This document shows positions 56,103-64,000 of a stretch of DNA of 64,000 nucleotides, one piece after another. The notes beneath the pieces were generated by a model that was not told where the DNA came from, did no database searches, and was given only the letters and a program-made list of their open reading frames with translations. The stretch is taken from assembly GCF_000003815.2 (NCBI RefSeq), contig NC_049985.1, positions 21,284,888-21,348,887 of the forward strand, in the 5' to 3' direction. This DNA is from Branchiostoma floridae. Lineage: Eukaryota; Chordata; Leptocardii; Amphioxiformes; Branchiostomatidae. Every line of letters begins with the position of its first letter. The stretch's first letter is position 1. A program made the position numbers and the translations under genes.

Positions 56103-57315
56103 CCTTAATGATCTGTTACAAAATTTTGGATACAGGTACAGGATTGGTATTTTAAGCACACTGGGAATTATTTACATCTTACTTTGTTTAATGTGTTATT
56201 TGGTATTATAAGTGATCGTGTTCCAGCTTTGTCCAATTTTGTTATTTTGTTAGGTAAACATTTCATTTTCAAATACCGCAACAGACGTCTTAGCCTAGAA
56301 TCATTTATTTCATATAGAGTCCATTCCAAGACACCATGCGGATGTTTGTGACCATTGTTTAGAATTGATTTTAAAGTTTTGTAATTATATGTCTAGGACA
56401 TTTGATACTTCAGAAATATTTGCAACACTTTTTCAACTTTATAAATATTTCCCTGGTCCTGTAAAACTTTGGAAATATTCATCGTGTGGAATTGGATACT
56501 TCTAATGGTTTCTAAATAATGATAACAGCATTCTACCATTATTTACCATTTTCTACCATTTTCTACCATTTTTTGTAAATGGTTCAGTGGGCTGGGAAGA
56601 TAGCAATTCACACATCCTTGCAAAGTATGGTTGGGTGCCATGCAACAATGGCCCACCACAAAGGATCCACCATTGCCCAGCAGTGAAATCTAAAAATATA
56701 CAGATACAACAATAGGGCTTACTTTTATGGGGGCAATAAACTAATTTAACCATTTGGCCAGGTTTACCATTTTTTACAAATATTTGTAAATGTGAAATAA
56801 TCACACAGAGGTTTCACAATTATTCTAAATAAAGATATTTTTATACAGTTACTTTCAAAATGTTTCTAAAATATTCAAAGGAATTCAAATATATGAGTAC
56901 TTTCTTAGTCAATTTTTTGAAAATAATTTAATTATTGTGGCTCAGATATTCTTTTATTCAAAATAATTCAGACTAATTATAAATATCGCCTAAAAACCCT
57001 CATGGTGTCTTGGAATGGACTCTATGTCATATTATTTTAAATTAGAAAATATCATCGCCAGAAGACTAAACAAAACTAAAAAGCATATTGGTAAATGGGG
57101 TAAATTGATTGGTTATATGTAATTTGATATGTCTCATGTACTACTGCAACGGTAATTGGGGTATAATTTCTTGAACTTCATTTCTTATTAAGTTCACTGT
57201 GTTTTACTTATTAGTTATTGGTTCACACATGTCTCTTTCTGTTTACGATTTACGTGCTATGCATGTGTTTGTATGTGTTTCGTTTCTTTGAAAATCAATA
57301 AAAAAATTTTAAAAA
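56103..57315 (+). mobile_element. 5'-truncated L1-like LINE with 13-bp TSD
   Basis: AAGTCTGATATGG is present at 56090-56102 and again at 57316-57328, directly after an A-rich 3' tail. Between them, after removing a nested MITE, about 500 bp encode the last part of an L1-like ORF2: LFNVLFGIISDRVPALSNF, VILLGKHFIFKYRNRRLSLE, then IIARRLNKTKKHIGKWGKL. The last part parallels the end of the intact ORF2 at 32.6-32.8 kb (IANRRGKMAKHYGKWGTL). A textbook target-primed insertion, now dead. Confidence 0.85.
56317..57022. mobile_element. 706-bp MITE at a TA site, inside the LINE
   Basis: Inverted ends GAGTCCATTCCAAGACACC, flanked by TA at 56315-56316 and 57023-57024. Removing it and one TA rejoins the LINE frame exactly (TCA TAT ATG TCA TAT). 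TA duplication is the Tc1/mariner signature. The inside is AT-rich with no coding frame. Confidence 0.85.
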
Positions 57316-57429
57316 AAGTCTGATATGGGGGCAATATAAATCGTACGACGATGGAGAAACTTTGAACATGTTCAAAATCCATTTCAGCTCTATTTTCGTC
57401 ATAGGATGCTCTCCGATTTACTATGATTT

Positions 57430-57615
57430 ACCTGCGATTGACGTAGGCACGCTCCTATGACCTCATCGTACGATGCACTACGATCCTTGTGAACTCGGCT
57501 TCATATAGTAAGACCATTGCTTCCGATTCTTCCCCGACTTACGACACAATGTGCTTATACCGGTACCGCGCATAAAACCTCCATCGCAGTCAATCGTACG
57601 ATTCTTGTGACCGGG
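57430..57615 (+). repeat. Fragment of the AGCCCCGGTCACA TIR element
   Basis: It aligns with 52978-53153 (CCTATGACCTCATCGTACGAT, ATTGCTTCCGATTCTT, CGCGCATAAAACCTCCATCG) and ends in TTGTGACCGGGGCC. The other end is missing. Confidence 0.7.
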
Positions 57616-57739
57616 GCCTAGCAGACCAGGGTGTATCAGACTGACTACATGGATGGAGAGGGAATAATTTGTCAGGGGAGTTTTGCTACCAGAGGAGTTG
57701 GTCGGCCGCGCGGAGAGGAGACAGGAATCCCCCTGGCAA

Positions 57740-58170
57740 ACACTACAAGGTGCATAAATGTGAAAATTATGTGAATTTAGTGCACGATGCCAAGAAAATG
57801 TGATTTAATGTGACTTCCTTTGGAAAAATGTGAAACCCAAAATGTGATTTATTTTCAAAATGTGAATCGTCAAATGTTATTCTATGTGAATTAATGTGAC
57901 CCTTCGAAAAATGTGAATCGATTATGTGAAATCGCACAACCCAAAAACGTGACCAAAAAAATGTGAATGTGAAATGTGACAAAATGTGAAGGGATGTGAA
58001 ACGGTTTTACTCCGCAAACTGGACGGAGGCGAATGTGAAATTATGTGAAGTTGAAATCACATTTTTTCACATGACAGATCAAAATGTTATTCTATGTGAA
58101 AGTGTTTCACATAATGTCACATTAGCCGGTGTCCTAGCTAAGAATGTGATTTTATGTGAAAAAGTTACAA
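57740..58170 (+). repeat. ATGTGA-rich degenerate repeat
   Basis: More than 25 ATGTGA/ATGTGAA words in 430 bp at irregular spacing, with a shared phrase 'AAAATGTTATTCTATGTGAA' near 57865 and 58080. A middle part with inverted TTTCACAT/ATGTGAAA pairs could fold. No frame of interest. Confidence 0.75.
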
Positions 58171-58174
58171 TATG

Positions 58175-59915
58175 TAACAGATAAGTTTCCACGTGTTTCC
58201 AAAATATGCATTCAGCATGCAAACACTTTTCAAAGATTTTAAGTATGTATTCCATACATGCTTGTTTTGTCATAAACCACAGACTTCGTACGCGGTCAAG
58301 ACAAAGGCTGTCTTTTTTTAATTCCATGTCGCTCATGTATGGGTTAAATATTTGTGGACTGTTCTCCAAAATATGCGTTGTAAGCGATACAAAGCTTGCG
58401 CAAAGTTATTCTACTGTTTAGTCAAAATAAAAAGTGTGAAAACTCCCCCTCCCCTCGTGTGCTACTACTATTCTGCCGTTTAACTAATTTACAAGTGAAA
58501 GCACCGAATTCATTCACATATATGGTTTGACGGCTACGCCCAACTCCTCCTTTATGTACCACCTAAGAGTTAAGAAGATTCAAGGAGTTTGTGATCTGTT
58601 AGTTGAAACATATCGGCCCAGTTTGTAAAAACAGTCTGTTCAAAAGATCTTGTATAAACATTATGGTCAATTAGAATTAGAAATCTTAGTCGGTACTTTG
58701 AAGAACCAAATCGATGTGTCACGAAGTGACCCTACTGGACAGACAGCAAAGGAAATGGTGGACCCGTCATTATGTGACCATAGTTGTGTCTGTGCCGAGG
58801 ACGGATTTAACTTAAATAGATGACTCTCATCCATATTCACAACACACAAGCCTGCTATAAGATCAACAAGGACGCGCTTTATTTTTTTACGTCAACTCCG
58901 GATCCAAAGAAGCGAACAAACAGTGGACTGACTGGAGTTTGGAAAAGATTCTCTTATTTATCTGACATGGACATGCTAATTGCCTCCTGTAGAGGCTTAG
59001 AGAAATATGCTTAGCATACTCCTATAAAGTATAAAAGACAAAACAAGGGGCTAATTGGACAACATAAAAGGGATAAGATTCATTGTTGTTCGTACAAAAT
59101 ATACAGGTGTTTACTTTGCACATCGGCTGGGCTTTTGTACTGCCACCCATAATACTTACTTGTATATGTACATATAGATAATTTGACGATGTCAACATTG
59201 AAGTGCAAAATGCTTGAAGGCTTACTGATTCGAGGAGACTCGTTTTACCACTCAGAGGTCACAATCCAAATTATATGAAATCATATTTACAAATCTTCAC
59301 TCTATGTATAGTATTTCATTTTACAGTACTTATACAACAGGAAACATTTATAAGCCCGTAAACTGAAGCGACGACTATTTCCGGCATCTATACAATCATT
59401 GTCAAATCATAATCTAAACAACGCAAGCTGCCAACAGGAACAGGCCAATATAAAAAAAAAATGTAAAAGGGAGTCTATAGCAAATGATTATAGAACTTGC
59501 GTACAAAAGACAGGACAGGGTTTACCCAAATTTTTCAACCTCCTTGCCCAAACACACCTGACTTGTACAAAGTCTGGCTTCACTTGACTGCAGACTGGGA
59601 TGTGTATTGGGCACTACGAACACGGAATGGTTACAAACGGACATTTTTGGTTACAATTCTGGGGCAATTCATTAGCGCCTCAAAATTGTCACTGTTAGAT
59701 TGCCCCTTTTGGCGACATTTTTCGTTTATGGACCCTGGCCAAGATTTATAAACGTGGAAAGGCGAAGATTTCTGGGATAACGGCGAAAAATCCGGTTTAT
59801 GGTCCCTCCGGGCGGTCTAATGCGCGCGGTCAAAGTGCGTTTCACACCTACATTCTTTTTCACTCTCGCCCATAATCCCCATTGTTTTCTCATTAGGGAG
59901 ACGAATCTATGCCCC
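58175..59915. other. Unannotated stretch
   Basis: No gene, RNA or repeat recognised over 1.7 kb. A 60-codon minus frame at 58849-58667 is open but has no motif. Confidence 0.5.
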
Positions 59916-59916
59916 A

Positions 59917-60091
59917 GCTGTTTTTTTGACGATTTTTTAGTCGCTTTTATCAAGGAGCTTTTATAAGCTCCTTGCTTTTATTGGGCTTTCTATTTTGTCA
60001 TTTTTCTTGAACTCTGCCAGTCAATAAAAGATACAATACAAAATAGAAAGCTCGCTTTAAAACGACTAAAAAAAACGTTAAAAAAAGCCGT
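59917..60091. repeat. Palindromic element, ~175 bp
   Basis: Arms 'TTTTTTTGACGATTTTTTAG' and its near-complement (GACTAAAAAAAACGTTAAAAA), with inner inverted pairs GGGCTTTCTATTTTGT/ACAAAATAGAAAGCTC and AAGGAGCTTTTATAAGCTCCTT. Probably a foldback MITE; target duplication not resolved. Confidence 0.65.
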
Positions 60092-60104
60092 AGCCTAACT
60101 TCTG

Positions 60105-63100
60105 CTTGGAGAAAATATCAGGTCTACATGGAAACACTTGAAAACTTTGTGGGCAACCTTCCTGTTTGAACGTTCTTTTAGAGCTGTACAAGTTACCCGT
60201 AGGTAATAGTGCTAGACCAGAATCCTATATATCTTATAATCTTAAAAATGACTTGTCAATTATCTACAGCATTCTTAACTTTAGAAAACAACAAGAATCC
60301 ATCCATTTTCCCGTCGGCCACGGTTTAGGGTAAAGTCTATCAGGCTTGCATTGAAATACTCCAAATTGCGTAGTCAACATTTCTGTTTGGGCGTCCCTTC
60401 AAAGCTGTACAAGTTACCCGTAGGTAATAATGCTAGACCAGAATCCTATATATCTTGTAATCTTAAAACAGGTATTTTTAGTGTTTTGCAACATTCCTTG
60501 CTTAAGAAAACAACAAGAATCCATTCATTTTCCCGTCGGACACAATTTAGGGTAAAGTCTATTAGTTCTGCATTGAAACACTCCAAATGCGTGGTCAACA
60601 TTCTTGTTCGGGCGTGATTTTAAAGCTGTACAAGTTACCCGTAGGTATTAATAATGCTTGACCAGAATCCTATGTGTCTTACAATCTTAAAACAGATTTG
60701 TCAATGTTCTACCGCATTCCTAACTTAAGAAAACAACAAGAATCCATCCATTTTCCCGTCGGCCACAGTTTAGGGTAAAGTCTATCAGGCCTGCATTGAA
60801 ACACTTCAAAAGGCGTGGTCAACCTTCCTGTTTGGGCGTCCCTTCAAAGCTGTACAAGTTACCCGTAGTTAATAATGATAGACCAGAATCCTATATATCT
60901 TGTTATCTTAAAACCGGTATTTTCAGTGTTTTGCAACATTCCTTACTTTAGAAAACAACAAGAATTCATTCATTTTCCCGTCGGCCACAGTTTAGGGTAA
61001 AGTCTATCAGGCCTTCATTAGAAAACTGCGAAATGCGTGGACAACATTCCTGTTTGGGCGTCACTTCAAAGCTGTACAAGTTACCCGAAGGTAATGATAA
61101 TAGACCAGAAATCCTATATGTCTTACAATCTTAAAACAGAACTTCTCAATGTTCTACCGCATTCCTAACTTTAGAAAACAACAAGAATCCATCCATTTTC
61201 CCGTCGGCCACAATTTAGGGTAAAGTCTATTAGTCCTGCATTGAAACACTCCAAATTGCGTGGTCAACATTCATGTTCGGGCGTGCTTTTAAAGCTGTAC
61301 AAGTTACCCGTAGGTATTAATAATGCTAGACCAATATCCTATATGTCTTACAATCTTAAAACAGAACTTCTCAATGTTCTACCGCATTCCTAACTTAAGA
61401 AAACAACAAGAATTCATCCATTTACCTGTCAGCCATCGTTTTGGGTAAAGTCTATCAGGCCTGCATTAGAAAACTGCGAAATGCGTGGTCAACATTTCTG
61501 TTTGGGTGTCCCTTCAAAGCTGTACAAGTTACCCGTAGGTAATAATGATAGACCAGAATCCTAAATACCTTATAACAACAAAACAGGACTTTTCAATGCT
61601 CTACACCATTCTTAACGTTAGAAAAAGAACAAGAATCCATCCGTTCTCCCGTGGGCCACTGTTTAGGGTAAAGTCTATCAGGCCTGCATTCAAATACTCC
61701 AAATTGCGTGGTCAACATTTCTGTTTGGGCGTCCCATCAAAGCTGTACAAGTTACCCGTAGGGAATAATGATAGACCAGAATCCTATATATCTTGTAATC
61801 TAAAAACAGGTCTTTTCAGTGTTTTACAACATTCCTTACTTTAGAAAACAACAAGAATCCGTCCATTTTCCCGTTGGCAACAATTTAGGGTAACGTCAAC
61901 TAGTCCTGCATTGAAAAACTTCCAATTTTGTGGTCAAATATTCATGTTTGGGCGTCCTTTTAAATCCGTTCAAGTTAACCGTAGGTATTTATAATGCTAG
62001 ACCAGAATCCTATACGTCTTTAATCTTAAAACAGGACTTGTCAATGTTCTACCGCATTCCTAACTTAAGAAAACAACAAGAATCATCCATTTTCCTGTCA
62101 GCCATCGTTTTGGGTAAAGTCTATCAGGCCTGCATTAGAAAACTGCGAAATGCGTGGTCAACATTTCTGTTTGGGTGTCCCTTCAAAGCTGTACAAGTTA
62201 CCCGTAGGTAATAATGATAGACCAGAATCCTAAATACCTTATAACAACAAAACAGGACTTTTCAATGTTCTACAGCATTCCTAACGTTAGAAAACGACAA
62301 GAATCCATCCATTTTCCCGTGGGCCACGGTTTGGGGTAAAGTCTATGAGGCTTGCATGGAAATACTCCAAATTGCGTAGTCAACATTTCTGTTTGGGCGT
62401 CCCTTCAAAGCTGTACAAATTACCCGTAGGTGATAATGATAGACCAGAATCCTATATATCTTATAATCTAAAAACAGGTCTTTTCAGTGTTTTACAACAT
62501 TCCTAACTTTAGAAAACAACAAGAATCCATCCATTTTCCAGTCGGCCACAATTTAGGGTAACGTCAATTAGTCCTGCATTGAAACACTTCAAAATGCGTG
62601 GTCAACATTCCTGTTTGGGTGTCATTTTAACTTAAAGCTTTACAAGTTACCCGTAGGTAATAATGCTAGACCAGAATCCCACATGTCTTATAATCTTATA
62701 AGAGGACTTGTCAATGTTCTAGAGCATTTCCTACCTTAGGAAACAACAAGAATCCATCCATTTTGCCGTCGGCCACAGTTTAGTCTATGAGGCCTGCATT
62801 GAAACACTTCAAACATTCATGTTTGGGCGTCCCTTTTAAGCTGTACAAGTTAGCCGTAGTCAATATTGCTAGACAAGAATTTATATATCTTATAATCTTA
62901 AAACAGGAGTTTTCAATGCTCTACAGCATTCCTAACGTTAGAAAACAACAAGAATCCATCCATTACCCCCGTCGGCCATAGTTTTGGGTATAAAGTCTAT
63001 CAGGCTTGCATTGGAACAGTCCAAAATGCTTGGTCAACCTTCCTGTTTGGGCGTCCCTTCAAAGCTGTACAAGTTACCCGTAGTTAATAATGATAGACCA

Positions 63101-63900
63101 GAATCCTATATATCTTATAATCTTAAAACAGGTCTTTTCAGTGTTTTGCAACATTCCTTACTTAAGAAAACAACAAGAATCCATCCATTTCCCCGTCGGC
63201 CATCGTTTCGGATAAAGTCTATCAGGCCTGCATTGGAACAGTCCAAATTGCGTGGTCAACTTTCCTATTCGGGCGTAATTTCAAAGCTGCACAAGTTGCC
63301 CGTAGTCAATAATGCTAGACCAGAATCCTAAATATCTTATAACATCAAAACAAGACTTTTCAAGGCTCTGCCGCATTCCTAACTTTGAAAACCAACAAGA
63401 ATCCATCCATTTTCCCGTTTGCCACCTGCACAGTTTAGTGTAAAGTCTATGAGGCCTGCATTGGAACACTCCAAATTGCGTGGTCAACATTCCTGTTTGG
63501 GCGACCCTTCAAAGCTGTACAAGTTACCCGTAGTTAATAATGATAGACCAGAATCCTATATATCTTATAATCTTAAAACAGGTCTTTTCAGTGTTTTGCA
63601 ACATTCCTTACTTAAGAAAACAACAAGAATCCATCCATTTTCCCGTCGGCCACAATTTAGGGTAAAGTCTATTAGTCCTGCATTGAAACAGTTCAAAGTT
63701 TGTGGTCAACATTCCTGTTTGGGCGTCCTTTTAAAGCTGTACAAGTTACCCGTAGGTATTAATAATGCTAGACCAGAATCCCATATGTCTTACAATCTTA
63801 AAACAGGACTTGTCAATGTTCTACAGCATTTCTAACTTTAGAAAACAACAAGAATCTATCCATTTTGCCGTTGGCCATCTTTTCAGGTAAAGTCTATCTA
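60105..63900 (+). repeat. 222-bp satellite, about 17 tandem units
   Basis: GCTGTACAAGTTACCCGTAG or a close variant starts near 60183, 60403, 60627, 60850, 61071, 61299, 61519, 61741, 61960, 62188, 62409, 62637, 62840, 63065, 63288, 63517 and 63736: mean spacing about 222 bp. Each unit also has ATAATGCTAGACCAGAATCC, AACAACAAGAATCCATCCAT, TTTCCCGTCGGCCAC and GTAAAGTCTATCAGGCCTGC. Because 222 is 3 x 74, plus-strand frames run across units (99, 115 and 138 codons), repeating SKLYKLPV, NNDRPESYISYNLKTGLFSV and HSLLKKTTRIHPFSRR. Other units carry stops or indels. No start context or splice structure argues for translation. Confidence 0.9.
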
Positions 63901-64000
63901 CGAAGCAGAAACACTGTCACAAAAATCGTATATATGTTTTGAAAAAGGGACATGTTTTTTATAAGGGGGCAAATTAAATCCACATATGTTTTGAAAATGG

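Noticed and set aside
58667-58849. 60-codon minus frame starting MCVVNMDESHLFKL
   Set aside because: No splice context or family resemblance; could be chance.
60105-63900. CRISPR-like regular repeats
   Set aside because: Units are 222 bp and similar over their full length, with no unique spacers: a satellite, in a eukaryotic context.
1-64000. tRNA, rRNA or snRNA genes
   Set aside because: None seen on either strand by eye; a covariance-model scan would be needed to exclude them.

Overview
The window looks like a repeat-rich, largely non-coding stretch of an invertebrate deuterostome genome. The mix of LINE types, AT-rich 'ATTTGCATAATTAATGAG' interspersed repeats and many small DNA transposons fits a cephalochordate (Branchiostoma) best. 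That assignment is an inference from repeat style; no conserved host gene was recognised that would prove it. The sequence is a draft assembly with one gap of exactly 100 N (47596-47695).

Layout. 0-1.3 kb: an AT-rich dispersed element split by a 3' fragment of a CR1-like LINE. 1.5-2.45 kb: a possible small three-exon gene on the minus strand, encoding a secreted peptide of about 42 residues. This is the only candidate host gene with a coherent structure. 2.7-4.8 kb: diverged repeats and hairpins. 4.9-45.3 kb: the dominant structure, a tandem array of a unit of about 1.03-1.1 kb, some 22 recognisable copies, most carrying a splice-donor-like site on the minus strand followed upstream by a conserved exon-like core. 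The array has a higher-order duplication with a 14.18-14.19 kb offset (23.1-26.7 kb against 37.3-41.8 kb). It has been opened repeatedly by transposons: a TTA-target element (5.6-6.7 kb), a LINE 3' fragment copied along with the units (7.1, 10.4, 13.9 kb), an L1-like LINE with a partly duplicated endonuclease (15.3-20.8 kb), a TIR element (22.2-23.1 kb), a complete L1-like LINE with intact ORF1 and ORF2 (26.7-32.9 kb), a CTTCGCC-ended element (35.2-36.1 kb), a piggyBac-like MITE (40.6-41.5 kb) and a Harbinger-like MITE (42.4-43.4 kb).

45.3-48.6 kb: a LINE 3' end with a (GAGT)n tail, then three DNA transposons nested like dolls: a TAA-target element holds a hAT-like element (8-bp TSD GTTGAGAG), which holds a third TIR element in its palindromic CCGG. 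49.5-49.9 kb: a minisatellite built on the palindrome ATACAATGTAT. 51-55.4 kb: multiple copies of a decayed TIR element, one holding a broken MADF/Myb-like gene; a CR1-like endonuclease relic; a 191-bp palindromic MITE. 56.1-57.3 kb: a 5'-truncated L1-like insertion with a 13-bp target duplication, itself interrupted by a 706-bp TA-target MITE. 57.7-58.2 kb: ATGTGA-rich sequence. 60.1-63.9 kb: about 17 copies of a 222-bp satellite (222 = 3 x 74), so long open frames run across units.

The window reads as a history of tandem duplication and transposon nesting. Insertion order can be worked out because many insertions have empty paralogous sites in other array copies. The features most likely to be new are the exon-bearing 1.05-kb array, the 222-bp open-frame satellite, the triple transposon nest and the small secreted-peptide gene.
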